A stretch of DNA of 64,000 nucleotides from Plecoglossus altivelis. Taxonomy: Eukaryota; Chordata; Actinopteri; Osmeriformes; Plecoglossidae. The stretch covers positions 13,697,999 to 13,761,998 of the forward strand of contig BROE01000013.1 in the NCBI GenBank assembly GCA_036571765.1, given 5' to 3'. The notes beneath the pieces were generated by a model. It ran no database searches. It saw nothing but the letters and a program-made list of their open reading frames with translations, and was not told the origin of the DNA. Shown piece after piece: positions 21,743 through 33,794 of this stretch (position 1 is its first letter; each line of letters begins with the position of its first letter). The translations under genes and the position numbers were made by a program.

Positions 21743-21890
21743 AACCAGACCAGACACAGACCCAGGAACAGACCTAGAATCAGACCCAGGACTAGACCCA
21801 GGACCAGGGCCAGACACAGACACAGACCCAGGACCAGACACAGACACAGACACAGACCCAGGACCAGGACCAGGACCAGGGACCAGGACT
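21743..21890. repeat. Hexamer-based CCAGGA/CAGACA repeat
   Basis: Interleaved ACCAGG, ACCCAGG and ACAGAC units, giving Arg/Pro/Thr-rich + frames and Leu/Gly/Val-rich minus frames that are not genes. Confidence 0.88.
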
Positions 21891-22057
21891 GGTCTAACGA
21901 CGAGGACCAAGACTTGATTTGTGGCGTGTTGGAGACTAATAAAGTGGTTGTCGTGACGCCCTGCTTCTTTAGCAAGATCAATTCTCCTGCCCCCGCCGCG
22001 CGCGAACTATGTTTTATGAATGATGGAGACCTCCCCAGGCCATCCATATGTTTGGCA
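21891..22057. other. Short unique stretch
   Basis: It contains a GC-rich CCCCCGCCGCGCGCG patch. Otherwise nothing is seen. Confidence 0.3.
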
Positions 22058-22140
22058 AACACACAGACGCACACACGCACACACACGCACACACACACAC
22101 AGCATCAGACAGAGTGTCCCACACACACACACACACACTC
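22058..22140. repeat. CA microsatellite
   Basis: Two CA runs separated by a 20-base unique spacer. Confidence 0.92.
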
Positions 22141-22847
22141 CAACTCATCCATATACCTGGGCTCAGGCGTCACCACAGGGCTCCCCAGCACAGGGAGGCT
22201 GGGATGCGACCATTCCTCTTCCCCAAGCACAATACATTAAAGCACCATCGCCATGGTGACCCACAACTCGCCCACCAACCGCTGACAGTGTCAGAAACAT
22301 AGTTGATGATGCTCCAACAGATATTAACAATGATTTTAGCTTTGTGATTTGATGGGTGGCTGATGAATATCTTTCCGAAAATAGATGGCTTGTGGAAGAC
22401 AGTGTGTATCTGTGTGCGCCTGCATGTCTGTGAATGAAGGGGGTTACAGGGGGTTGCTTTTAACTTTAATGAATTCAAAAGATGGATATTTAGTTAGATG
22501 TTTTAATAAAAATTGGCTTAAAACTGAGTGAGCCAGTCCTCCTCTCTCTCCCCTCTGACCTCTCCTAGACTAGGCTTTAATGCATCTGTTTCAGTAATGA
22601 GAACAGCTTTCCATATCCAATGCAGATTTTGGGGCAAATGAATTCAGAAGTTAATGGTGTGTTTGTCCCAGAGATAAAGTACCTCTCGTTGTTTTGTATG
22701 ACATTGCTGAACCTGAAAAAAACGAAAAAAGAGAAAGAAATGCAGAGGACATAGTACTGTTATGCCTTTTATCATGTAACGATGACTTTAAACCCTGCAG
22801 GTTATAATTACACAATTAGATAAATGGATAAGAGAAAAGGTGTGCGG
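22141..22847. other. Unique stretch
   Basis: Single-copy, AT-rich in the second half. TTTAATGCATCTG near 22578 and neighbouring sequence may be a conserved element. No gene is seen. Confidence 0.3.
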
Positions 22848-23762
22848 CAGGTGGAGGAGAGTGGATTTGAGTAGCAGAGGGAGGTTTGTTGCAGGTGGAG
22901 GCCAGGAGTATAGCAGGTGGAGGAGAGACATATAGCAAGTGAAGTAGAGCAGTATAGCAGGTGGAGAGGAGTATAGCAGGTGGAGAGGAGTATAGCAGGT
23001 GGAGAGGAGTATAGCAAGTGGAGAGAGGAGTATAGCAGGTGGAGAGGAGTATAGCAGGTGGAGAGGAGTATAGCAAGTGGAGGAGAGGAGTATAGCAAGT
23101 GGAGAGAGGAGTATAACAGGTGAAGGAGAGGAGTATAGCAGGTGGAGAAGAGGAGTATAACAGGTGGAGGAGAGGAGTATAACAGATGGAGGAGAGGAGT
23201 ATAGCAGGTGGAGGAGAGGAGTATAGCAGGTGGAGGAGAGGAGTATAACAGGTGGAGGAGAGGAGTATAGCAGGTGGAGGAGAGGAGTATAGCAGGTGGA
23301 GGACAGGAGTATAGCAGGTGGAGGAGAGTGTAAAGGATCAGTTGGAGGTTTGTGGCAGGTGGAGAAGTATATTAGATGGAGCAGTATATAAGGTGTAGTA
23401 TATCAGATGGAGAAGTAAGTCCAGTATCAGATGGAGCAGTATAGCAGGTGGGGGACTATGGTAACTGTAGTATATCAGGTGTAGAAGTAAGTTCAGTGTA
23501 GAATATTAGATGGAGCACTATAACAGGTGGTGCAGTTTAGCAGGTGTAGTATATCAGAAGAAGCAGTCCAGCAGGTGGAGGAGTATAACAAGTGGAACCA
23601 TACAGCATGTGCAGTATTTCACAATAAGCAGTGCAGCAGGTGGATAAGTATAACAGGTGGAGCAGTACAGCAGGTGGAGTATGTCCGAAGGAGCAGTACA
23701 GTAGGTGGAGCAGTACAGCAGGTGGAGTATAACAGGTGGAGGAGCGTAGAGGGTGGGAGACG
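22848..23762 (+). repeat. Minisatellite, 19/22-bp GTATAGCAGGTGGAG units
   Basis: A tandem array of units beginning AGTATAGCAGGTGGAG, followed by AGG (19 bp) or GAGAGG (22 bp). It is cleanest from 22960 to 23330 and decays to scattered GTATATCAG / GTATAACAG units towards 23762. Most intact units contain CAGGTGGA, the same E-box-bearing core found in the unrelated array at 14957-15856. The minus strand reads as Tyr-Thr-Pro-Leu-His-Leu repeats, which are not genes. Confidence 0.93.
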
Positions 23763-24745
23763 TTGCCAAGGCGTTGTGGTTCCCTGAGGGTGCTCATCTC
23801 CAGCACAGCGCGTGTCAATAAGAAAGAATCTGATGGGCCTGTTTTTCTATCGTGAGATCACAGGGCAGGGCTCATCTGAAGCTTCAATTGCATTTTGAAA
23901 GGAGAACATCGTACATAAAGATGCCGTAACGCCGGCCCCCTGTGGAGAGGTTGAAAGGAAAAAGTAGAGCACAATGAATACCTGGCAGAGTTTCCGGGGT
24001 GCTATGAAATGTAAAGGCCTCCCCTTTTATTTTTGCTTAGATTAAAATAAAGGAGAGGCGAGAGAGGGAGGGAGACGGAGGAGAGAGAGGGAGCGTGGAT
24101 CTTGTACTTTTAATCTGAACTTTGAGATTGATTGGCTCAAGTTGTCAGTAAATCATGTCCCGGCTGACAGTAGTCTTCTTTTATGATAATTTTGGTGTCA
24201 GGAGAAACCAGGTTGGGTGGAGGGGCAGACACATCCCACCAATCGCTCCCTGGCAGTCTCCCTCCACCCTGTGCTTCCCTCCCTCCCTCCCAGCCCAGCT
24301 CACAGGAAGAGCAGAGGGAGTGTTTAATGTTTCCTCTCATCCTCCTGCAGAATGAACAACCTCCAACAGCACAGGGAGGAAATGACTTGTTCTGTATGCT
24401 GATGACCGTTTACAATATTCTGTTGTTGGGGAGGCAAGTAACTTATCAATTGCTCCAATCAGTGTTTGGCCTTGGACTGATAAGGTATGCTCGGCCTCGC
24501 AGGATGAGAGAGAGGGAGGGGGAGGGGGGGGTTACGGACCACTTGTCACACTCAGGATCCAGGGATTCAATCTCAGGAAACCTCCACTGAGACCGTGGAG
24601 CCTCCATGTGTGAACACCAGTCACCTAGCACGCCAGGCCTTTACCTTCAGACAGAGGAGACAGTGCGGCGATGGCGTCAGGACCTTGGCATGAATAGTTC
24701 AGAGCCACCTCATCTTCTGTTGTGCTGTGTATGCTATTGGATTCC
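23763..24745. promoter_or_regulatory. Unique island with candidate elements
   Basis: A GA patch lies at 24057-24092; otherwise single-copy. The segments 23800-24050 and 24100-24200 look like conserved non-coding DNA. The 135-codon frame at 24183-24590 has no recognised product. Confidence 0.3.
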
Positions 24746-24776
24746 TGTGTGTGTGCGTGTGTGCGTGTGTGTGTGC

Positions 24777-24816
<40 letters not shown>

Positions 24817-24818
24817 GT

Positions 24819-24865
<47 letters not shown>

Positions 24866-24889
24866 TGCGTGTGTGTGTGTGTGTGTGCA
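24746..24889. repeat. GT microsatellite, ~70 units with GC breaks
   Basis: One of the longest GT tracts here, with regular GTGC interruptions that favour Z-DNA. Confidence 0.97.
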
Positions 24890-25500
24890 GCAGGCATAGA
24901 GTGAGGGACATCCTGCAGTACATTCACATGCAGAAACATGTAAACGTGTTTCTATGTTTTCAAGCTGCTTCCATATTCAGTAAAAAAACACATCCACGCT
25001 CGCACACACACATAAGAATAAGAATAAGACACCTTGACACGCACACACATCCACAGCTGAGAGCATTCAGTGGGTGAGATTGACCATGAGATAGCTGATC
25101 GACAGACAAGCCGCCCCCCCCACCCCCGCTCCCTTGAGTGTTCTACATTTATTTTTCCTTTATATATTATTCAAGTTAAAATAATTAATTCAGGATATCA
25201 AATCAAGATGTTGGAAATCAATCCAAACCCCTTTTCAATCTGGCTTTCATTATGGCTCTGGAACTGGGGTTGGTTAGTCTGCGCTGGGTTTCACAGGGAC
25301 ATACTGAAGCAGTTACGTGGCATCCAGTCAGCCAGGCCAGGGCCGTGTTGCAGCTCACAGCACCATGATGAAACATTTACCCTGCATCCTACTGGACGCT
25401 TGGGATTACACTTTGTTTAGGACTACGCATGGCAGGGTTCTGATTGGGGCGATTCTTAAATAACTATTTTGTCATTGTTTAGGTTATAGGGCAGGGGCCT
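24890..25500. other. Unique stretch, small CA patches
   Basis: CA patches lie near 25000-25012 and 25040-25050. The AT-rich segment 25140-25260 (TTAAAATAATTAATTCAGG) may be a conserved element. No gene is seen. Confidence 0.3.
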
Positions 25501-25663
25501 GGGAAAGAGAGATAGGGGGAGCTGGCAAGAGAGAGACAGAAAGAGAGTGAGAGGGTGAGACAATGAGAAACCGGAGAGAGCAAAACGGAGAGTGAGAGAG
25601 ACAGAATGATAGAGAGTGAGACAGACGAACAGACAGACAGACAGACAGACACAGACAGACAGG
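25501..25663 (+). repeat. GA tract then (CAGA)n
   Basis: Imperfect GA repeat leading into about nine CAGA tetramers at 25625-25663. Confidence 0.92.
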
Positions 25664-25864
25664 TGGTACTTGTTTCCTAGTCATTCCTCTTTCTGATTAT
25701 CGTAAAGATGCATCTGATTGATTGGTTAATTATTTTGTCTGTTTGCATCCGCGCAGGATTTACCCAACTGAACATCTCATAAAAGCGACTGTAGTCACCT
25801 GATAGGAAACATGATAAAAACCGTCTCAAACATAAACACGCACAGCCTTCCTGCTTGGGTAGAT
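25664..25864. other. Unique stretch
   Basis: Single-copy. GATTGATTGGTTAATTATTTTG at 25716-25738 is homeodomain-motif rich. Confidence 0.3.
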
Positions 25865-25972
25865 GAGACAGATGACGAGGCAAGAGACAGAAAGAGAACC
25901 ACAAAGAAAGAGAAAGAGAAAGAAGGAAAAAGGAAGAGAACGAGAGAAGGAAAGATAAACTGTTCAACAGAA

Positions 25973-26003
<31 letters not shown>

Positions 26004-26008
26004 GAGCC
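25865..26008 (+). repeat. GA/GAAA-rich simple repeat
   Basis: Imperfect purine tract ending in a purer GA run. Confidence 0.88.
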
Positions 26009-26553
26009 TAATCCCCTTGGTCTCCCGGTCTGTATATTATAGTCCTCTTTATGAGCCCTCTCCGCTGTCTCCAGCTGAAGACACTGTGGCTACTGCTTTT
26101 ATGGGAAATCTGCTGTGAATCCCGTATAGGTCTGCAAGAATCAATACTCCCGGGGAAACGACACCAGCCTGCTCTGATCCTGTTTTATGTTGATGCTTTA
26201 GCTAATTTTGGAGTGGAGACGACCCTACCTACTCAGACAGACATGCTATAATTTTGTGGTAAAAATGTCAATCAGAAAAAAGAGGGGTGGAGGGGAGAGG
26301 GAAAGGAAGGAAGGTCAGCTGGCAAGCTGGACCCAGACGGGGGCCAAATTTATTGAGGGAAATGTATCTATATACTCTTAGAGAGTCTTTTAACCTGGAT
26401 TCTCCATTCTGGTGATAATTTCTGGTTGTTAAAATGACAGGCTGGTGTGTTGGTGGCCTCTGTGAGGAATGTGGGGCCGGACCTGACAATTAGAGGCCTG
26501 TATATCACACAACTCTCACTGGGGGATGAGCTGCGCAAGGGGAGAGGTCAGCG
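26009..26553. other. Unique stretch
   Basis: Single-copy, no coding evidence. Confidence 0.3.
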
Positions 26554-26900
26554 CTCACACACACACACACACACACACCCTGACATACACACACACATCC
26601 TCGCATACACACACACACATCCTCACATACACACACATCCTCACATACACACACACACCTGACATACACATACACACCCTGACATACACACACACACACC
26701 CTCGCACACACACACCCTGACATACACATACACACCCTGACATACACACACCCTCGCATACACACATACACCCACATACACACACACACACACTCGCATA
26801 CACACTAATGTCCATGTGCACACACACACACGTAAATACAACACACCTAGAGACATACATACAGATACACGTGCACACACGGGTGCTCGCGTGCACACAA
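26554..26900. repeat. Compound CA repeat with CCTGACATA/CCTCGCATA spacers
   Basis: CA runs separated at near-regular intervals by CCTGACATA, CCTCGCATA or CCTCACATA, so this is a CA-based minisatellite rather than a plain microsatellite. It decays into imperfect CA to about 26900. Confidence 0.92.
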
Positions 26901-27548
26901 ACACATAACATAAATATTCACAAAAGGCCCAGAAGAAGAACAAATACACACAGACACATCTACCGGCTCACATTGGACGAAAACAGGTTTCATCTGGTTT
27001 ATCCCCGTGTTATTCCCTGTGTATGTTTGTCACATACAGCATGCCTCATTCATCAGAAAGAAATTTTAAATAACACATATGTTATAGTTCAAACGGAAAC
27101 GCAATTCTACAAAGAGACGGTTTTTGTGTATGTACATTCATGGTCACTGGTGTTAGTCTTTAGTCCTGTATTGTTTGATTTTTAGCTTGAAGCATTTTGA
27201 CAATGACCACATTCATTCTATTTGAGATAATATGCAAAAGAAACAGCAGCATCTCCCACAGCTCTTTCCTATCGGAGGAACACACTGAAAACTATTATGA
27301 TTGTGTTTTTTTATTTTATTTACTTCAAGTCTTCCTTGTGCATCCTTGGACAGAGGAGATCCTTAACAAAACCACAGTCAATATCTGTCCCATGTATGAA
27401 AGTGAATAATTGCTATAATTAATGACCTGTGGGTATTTAACATTGACAGTGGACTCCTGAGCCTAATTTTATTGAACACTTTGCTCAAGACGTCCATCCT
27501 CAAACTTGCATTTGAATTGATCACACTTGTATGCTATGCCCCACAGGC

Positions 27549-27549
<1 letters not shown>
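26901..27549. promoter_or_regulatory. Unique AT-rich island
   Basis: About 650 bases of single-copy AT-rich sequence between two dinucleotide repeats. A conserved element is possible. No gene is seen. Confidence 0.3.

Positions 27550-27622
<73 letters not shown>
27550..27622. repeat. (GT)n microsatellite, ~36 pure units
   Basis: The longest uninterrupted GT tract in the window. Confidence 0.98.
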
Positions 27623-27721
27623 TGCGTCTAGGAGAAAATAGGGATAGTTGTGTTTGTTTGGAAAAATGCATGAAATTAAATTTGTGGTCAGTCCTGTGTG
27701 GAACTTTTACTCCTTCTCTCT

Positions 27722-27734
27722 CACACACACACAC

Positions 27735-27772
<38 letters not shown>
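27722..27772. repeat. (CA)n microsatellite, ~25 units
   Basis: CA run with a single AA interruption. With the (GT)36 about 100 bases upstream it forms a large potential hairpin. Confidence 0.97.
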
Positions 27773-27773
<1 letters not shown>

Positions 27774-27974
27774 CAAAGTGCAGCCCCTCACCTTGCTTTC
27801 CAGTCACGTCAGTGTTGCTGTGAGAAGGAAAAGGCTGCCGTGTGACATTGAGAGACCTGTCCAAAATGTCTGGACTTATTCCATGTAAGATAGCTTGGCC
27901 ATTAGCTCACTGTGACCTTTACTGCAATTTCTCTCCGTCAGATTCACGCATTCCCTCGTGTGTTGTATTGCCTC

Positions 27975-27977
<3 letters not shown>

Positions 27978-28006
<29 letters not shown>

Positions 28007-28022
28007 CCTGTGTGTTTGTGTT
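27978..28022. repeat. (GT)n microsatellite
   Basis: GT run with a CC break. Confidence 0.95.
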
Positions 28023-28667
28023 ATCCACCCACAGTCAAACGCGCACACACACATTTGCAAGAATAATTTTTTTTATCTCTTTTTATTTTCAATAATTGAA
28101 AATTAATTCAGCAGATGTCAAAGGGAATCGATAAAGAATTAATGAAAAGGGAAAGAGAGTCATTAAAGGCAATAAAGAGCAGGCTGATGATGAAGACGAA
28201 CACAGAGAGACAGACTGGGAGAAAAGAAGGAAGAGAGATAGATGGAAAGAAATAAAAGACAGGCAGAAGGACAGACCAACAGAAAGACAGGCAGACCTAC
28301 AGTGTGTGACAACGAAAGACAGAGACACAGAGACACTAGACACTACTTGCAGTTACTGAAGGCCAATGTATACCATCCCTTGAATTTTACTCTAAAACAC
28401 ATGTGGAATAGCACTCCGCAATGTAAAACATTGCAACGATAACAGTTATGATTAACTAGTCTATAATCTTTAAAGTGTTGTATATGTTGTAAGATTCATC
28501 AAATGAAATATAAAATACAAGTATAACCTTTTTGACTTTTTTAACTATCCTAAAATAATTCAATGGAAAAGTTAAATGGAATATGTAGCGTCTGCATTTA
28601 GTAAGAAGCAATATCATGCCAGTTGTATTTGAGAGGTTATCTAAGTGAAATCAGTAGATTTGGACAC
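28023..28667. other. Unique AT-rich stretch with GA patches
   Basis: AT-rich around 28060-28140 (AATAATTGAAAATTAATTCAGC), then an imperfect GA/GACA patch at 28200-28340. No gene is seen. Confidence 0.3.
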
Positions 28668-28895
28668 TCTTGGTATCAGTACACCAGTACCTTAATAGTA
28701 TACCCTTGGTATCAGTACACCAGTATTTCACCAGTACACCCTTGGTATCAGTACACCAGTACCTTAATAGTACACCCTTGGTATCAGTACACCAGTATTT
28801 CACCAGTACACCCTTGGTATCAGTACACCAGTATTTCACCAGTACACCCTTGGTATCGGTACACCGGTATTTCACCAGTACACCCTTGGTATCAG
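28668..28895. repeat. Minisatellite, 36-bp unit, ~6 copies
   Basis: Each unit is CTTGGTATCAGTACACCAGT followed by ATTTCACCAGTACACC or ACCTTAATAGTACACC. Two unit types alternate at first (CTTAATAG and TTCACCAG) and then only the second remains. The 36-bp period keeps frames open as 12-residue repeats on both strands. Confidence 0.96.
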
Positions 28896-29205
28896 TCTAT
28901 CTTGAGTAAAGGCTCCCTGGTGGTGCTCAGCTAGTCCCCACAGTGCTTGTGGTCATTCGGTGCTATTAAGCAGCCAGAGCTTTACCACCCAGTCTGGCTC
29001 TGCACCCTCAGGCATAATGGACAATGGGATAGAGTGTCCATAATATTGTTGGATAAATGATTATTGATTAGATAAAGGTTGAGATAATCATTAGCCCTCA
29101 TCCATTCCACCGACTCACTGGCTGACCTTTCAGCCTGCTAGCTGGGATCGCATCGAATTTTTACCATATGATGATTTGATCGCCTCTCAGACAAGTGTGG
29201 AGAAA
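28896..29205. promoter_or_regulatory. Candidate conserved element
   Basis: AT-rich unique block (AAATGATTATTGATTAGATAAAGG, split by GATTATTGATTAG at 29058-29070) with homeodomain-type sites, ending before a GA repeat. Confidence 0.3.
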
Positions 29206-29326
29206 GAGAGAGGAGGCATCTGAAGAGGAGGGGAGGAGAGAGGGGAGGAGAGAAGAGAGGAGAGGAGAGAGGGGAGGAGAGAGGAGAGAGGGGAGGAGAC
29301 AGGGGAGGAGAGAAGGGAGGAAGAGA
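29206..29326 (+). repeat. GAGGA/GGGGA purine repeat
   Basis: Polypurine tract of AGAGGGGAGG-type units, with triplex and quadruplex potential. Confidence 0.9.
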
Positions 29327-29383
29327 CATGGCCATGTTCGAGATTGTGTTGTGTGTCTGTCTGAGTGAGTTACATCCTGTACT

Positions 29384-29386
29384 GTG

Positions 29387-29420
<34 letters not shown>

Positions 29421-29434
29421 GTGTGCGCGTGTGT
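29384..29434. repeat. (GT)n microsatellite
   Basis: GT run with a TT break and a short GC-containing tail. Confidence 0.95.
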
Positions 29435-29875
29435 TTCTGCATTTAAAAAAATAAAGATAAAGAGGCCATTGATAAAATCTCCTTGGACACCACGAGCCAG
29501 TAGTGAGTATCACTTCCAGCACTTCTGAACTGTGGCGGTAGGCACCATCAACACACACTGCTAGCCAAGTGAAAAGCAATGGGAGATTTCCGCCCTTGAA
29601 CGTGTGACGAGGAAACGCTCTGATTCAAATAGCTCTGTATATTGAGACGTACCAAAACTCTGCCTTGGTAATGTGACTGTAACCAGCTCCAGACCAGCCT
29701 CCCATCTGCACACCATCAGAGGCAGGGTAGACACTGCTGCTTCTGAACACTCATCTATTTATTCACAAACCTCAGGCTGGAACGGTCATGTTTATTTGAA
29801 GTATATCTTTTCTGGGAACTACTGGAAAAAGAAACCATTTAGCTCATATTTTACACATCTAATATGTGTGTAATA
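29435..29875. other. Unique stretch
   Basis: Single-copy. Nothing further is seen. Confidence 0.3.
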
Positions 29876-29986
29876 ATATATAGTGTATATATACATATAT
29901 ATATAGTATATATATATATATATACTGTGTATATATACTATATATATAGTATATACTATATATACAGAGAGACAGAGAGAGACAAC

Positions 29987-30028
<42 letters not shown>

Positions 30029-30030
30029 AT
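29876..30030. repeat. AT-rich palindromic tract plus (GA)n
   Basis: About 90 bases of TATATA with GTATATAC-type interruptions, able to form hairpins in either strand, followed by a GA run (29966-30028). Confidence 0.93.
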
Positions 30031-30180
30031 GATGACACTAGGATATAAGGTGAGACATCTCCCCATAGTCCCACACATACTGCACAGGTACAGACGTGTG
30101 CTCAGCCACACTGAAGTCACACAGCGACACATTGTCCTCGTTTTCCTGATGAGACGCCCTGGTATGACCTGTAGTTTGGT

Positions 30181-30256
30181 GAGATTACTAGCAGAACAGC
30201 CCCAACTGTCTCTGTGTTGAGATTACTAGCAGAACAGCCCCAACTGTCTCTGTGTT
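30181..30256. repeat. Perfect 38-bp tandem duplication
   Basis: Two identical adjacent copies (30181-30218 and 30219-30256) starting GAGATTACTAGCAGAACAGC. There is no array beyond two copies, which suggests a recent slippage or duplication event. Confidence 0.95.
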
Positions 30257-31093
30257 TGCATGTGTGTGTGGAAGAGACAGGCAGCCATAGAGAGAGAATG
30301 TGAAAGTAAAAAAATAGATACATAGAAATAAAGCGCGCTAGAGACAGTAAATTAGAAAGGTTTACAGGGGCTGAATGGATGTATGTATACAGTACATGAG
30401 TGTTTTGAGGGAACATGCCTGCGTGTGTGAATGTTGCTGTCCTGCCTGCGTGTGTGGTTGTGGAGATGTGGATGACAGCACGAGAGCTTCATCATGTGCC
30501 ACAGATCATTATCAATATGCCCAGTTCATTGTTTAGTCCTCTTCAACATAGCTTCCTGGTGAGGAGAGGAGAGACCGACCAGCACAGTCAGTGTATTAAC
30601 TGTGACACCCACTGGATATATCAGGGAGACAAGACGTAGACAAACATTTCCACAATTCGTCTGTACTTGAAATAATCACACCAGACAATGCATCGAAAAG
30701 CTTCACGTTCCTTTATTTACTGTCTTTCTTGAAACTAAATAATAATACAAATTATGTGCAATAAACTCCATTGCATTACGCTTTTTTGTTCATACTTTTT
30801 TTGGTAATTAATTGAGGCAGTGTGTTTAGAGGAATGTTCCGGAAGTTCTCAAGCCCCACTCCTGACAGACAGGTCTCTGGCACTGCCTCATAAAAATATA
30901 ACCCCTTCAAACATGTCTTTATGATGATGAAAACCATCTGGTTGTCAGCTACACAGCTTAAATAAGCATTTGCACAAGCAGCAGGCAGTTCTACACACAC
31001 GGCCTGCTAGGAAAATAATTAGACGAAGCCTTGAGGCCCTGGAATGGAGACCAAATGAGTGTACTAACACACTCACAGGTCCGCACACAGTCC

Positions 31094-31095
<2 letters not shown>
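30257..31095. other. Unique stretch
   Basis: About 840 bases of single-copy DNA. The AT-rich block 30690-30990 includes GGTAATTAATTGAGG and GGAAAATAATTAGACG and may be a conserved element. No gene is seen. Confidence 0.3.

Positions 31096-31157
<62 letters not shown>
31096..31157. repeat. (CA)n microsatellite, ~30 units
   Basis: A pure CA run. Confidence 0.97.
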
Positions 31158-31158
<1 letters not shown>

Positions 31159-31719
31159 CCCCAACTCCAACCCCCCACCCTGACACCTTCCAAATGGATG
31201 GAATCTCTGGAGGGACACATTGAGCCGGTAAAGGTTTGAAGGGGAAGAGCAAAATGTCACTTTTTTGTCATACATTATTACATTACAACTCGTTGCAGAA
31301 GACTGCCCTGTCATCCATCCAAATAGACTGTAATCGCATAGTATATCTGCTTAGATTTCAGACATGTTCCGTATTCCCCTCAGTCCGAGGTCCATGTTCC
31401 TATTGAGCCCTGGAGATATTAACGACAGAGCAACACTCCTGAGTTGAGCTCCATCCCTCTGAACCTTATTAAACCTCTCTCTCCCTCGCCGTTAAATCCC
31501 TTTCCACCTGCCACAGGAACAATGCCTTTCCTCCTCCTTCTTCTGTACTCTCTCTCTCCGGCTCACCCTTCTCTATCTCTCACCATCCAGTTGTCTTCTG
31601 TGTAAATATTTCATTCAGTTGTCTCCACGCATGTGTGGTGCCAAGTGTCATTTAGATCTGAGAGAGGGGTGTAAAGTGGAGCACGAGAGACTTTTAAGGA
31701 GCAATACAAGAGGAATGGA
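31158..31719. other. Unique stretch
   Basis: Single-copy with a pyrimidine-rich part at 31475-31590. No gene is seen. Confidence 0.3.
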
Positions 31720-31932
31720 AGACAGAGGGAGGGGGGGGCAGAGGAAGGAGAGGAGAGATGGGGAGGGAGAGGACAGAGGGAGGAGAGGAGGGAGGGCAGA
31801 GGGAGGAGAGGAGAGGGCAGAGGGAGAGAGCGGAGGGGGGAGGGCAGAGGGAGGAGAGGAGAGGGGGAAAGACAGAGGGAGAAAAGAAGAGGGGAGGGCA
31901 GAGGGAGGAGAGGAGAGAGGGCACAAAGGAGG
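31720..31932 (+). repeat. Purine minisatellite (GGGCAGAGGGAGGAGAGGA)
   Basis: About ten imperfect repeats of GGGCAGAGGGAGGAGAGGA. G-rich strand with quadruplex potential. All frames are open. Confidence 0.92.
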
Positions 31933-32059
31933 AAGAGAAGAGACGCTGAGGCCAGATCCTGAGAAGTTTAATCTTGATTGCATCTGAAAAGGTGGAGGAG
32001 ACAGAGTGATAACTAATGTACTTCCTGTGTTATTCCTCTCTTCCCTGTCAGACCCCCTC

Positions 32060-32090
<31 letters not shown>

Positions 32091-32246
32091 GGTGCCCCTT
32101 CCACAAGGACTAACGGATGTGTGATGTGTGAGTCGTGGAGCGAGGGATGACATGGTTTGAGGAGGAGAGGTGAGTGAGACATCCACTTAGTGTAGACTGA
32201 TGTGCTCTCTCTGTTAAAGAGGGGAGACAGAGCTGAGTGGAACAGT

Positions 32247-32284
<38 letters not shown>

Positions 32285-32403
32285 GTGTGTGTGTGTGTGT
32301 GTGTGTGCGTGTGTTTAGGGACATACCCATGCTGTGCCTCCTCATATAGTGGTTGGTACACGGAGAGGCCCAAACCTCCATACTGGCACCACCTCCTAGT
32401 GAC

Positions 32404-32444
<41 letters not shown>

Positions 32445-32445
32445 T
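31933..32445. repeat. Cluster of CA, GT and GA microsatellites
   Basis: CA at 32063-32090, GT at 32244-32314 (with CC and GC breaks) and GA at 32405-32440, separated by about 100-150 bases of unique DNA. Confidence 0.93.
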
Positions 32446-33794
32446 TGAGGGAGGGGGAAAGTAGATTCATAAGAGAGACAGAAAGAGAGACACAAACACA
32501 AACACCATGAATCTTTTCACTCCCTTCCCTTTGCTGTCAAACACCACAGAGTTTACACCCAAACATGTCCTGAAACCGAACACAGAACCCTCTAGAATGA
32601 TCCATCTCTTCCTCTTCTCCTCCTCCAGACAGGACAGAGACAGAGAGGGGGGGAGATACGACAGCTGCGTCTTCCTCAGCAGTGCCACTGTCACCAGTGT
32701 TCTGTGGGGATGGCAGGTGACAGGTGACAGGTGAAGTGGTCTCCACTGAATTCTCTGAAAACGCCCCCGGAAGACTCCAGAAGGTGTTAATGACACCATG
32801 ACGCTGACGACGTCCAGTTAATACCGGTAACCATGACAGTGGGCCTACTGAGAGAGGCATGTGATGTGCTGGGAGAGACAGGAGATTGGCGTGTAGGAAG
32901 AGGGGTGTTTTCTGCAGCGTAAACAGAACGCTCTACTCGCCGCGTCAGAAACGTAAGTCATCGGATACAACACAGTAGACAAGAGAAGACACAGACACTG
33001 TAGCCTGCAAACTTGAAAGAAGGATCGGGCCAAGTAGGAAGGGCTAGAGGAGTTGTTGAATACTTCTGGAAGGTTCCGGATACGACAAATGTTTGTGGGT
33101 TTTTTAATGCTTTTGTATTTGCCAGTAAATCCATTTCAGATCCTTTTTAAATATTGGGAAAGAGTTGGTTGATGGTAAATAGTTCTGTGTTGCAAACATG
33201 ATATTCTCCTGAAGAAAATGGGGGGGGTCACATGTGAGAGATGTGTCAGGACACCTTGTGGGTGTGACAGGATGAGATCAATACAAACTTGTTCAGATAA
33301 GGACTAGACATGTCATCACTAATCATGTATCTGACGTGATGAACTGGGTCAAATATCTGGGATCTCTAAAACACACATGGAGGGGTTTAAATCGTTGTCA
33401 AAAGTGCTGAAATAAGAGACTGGTTGACATTATGCACTTTTAACAGGGAAATGTAAAATAACCTCCCATAAATTTCAAACCACTCTAAGCTCTAAAATTA
33501 CAGCCCTTTTCAACTCGCTTTTTATTCAGCTATTGAGTAACGACTTCATCAGAATATAACACGGAGAGCAACTTTACTGTTAACTGTTTTTTTCTCACCT
33601 GAAAACATTGGCCAGGACCCAAGCCAGCCAAGGGTACTTTATGTATTACATTAATTTACTTGAGTTTCTATGACATTTTACATGAGGCATGGAGAGAAAA
33701 TGCACTCCATAACAATGTTTCTGCTGGTAGCTTTAGGCTGGTGGAAGTCAGCAAGCTCTCTAAGTGTTGCAGGACTGAGGATGGTGCTGAGGAT
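32446..33794. promoter_or_regulatory. Unique island, 1.3 kb
   Basis: The longest repeat-free stretch between 30 and 37 kb. It includes GC-richer parts with CpG (32800-32960) and AT-rich parts (33060-33660). The open frames on both strands at 32467-32860 overlap each other and match no known protein. No gene call is made. Confidence 0.3.
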
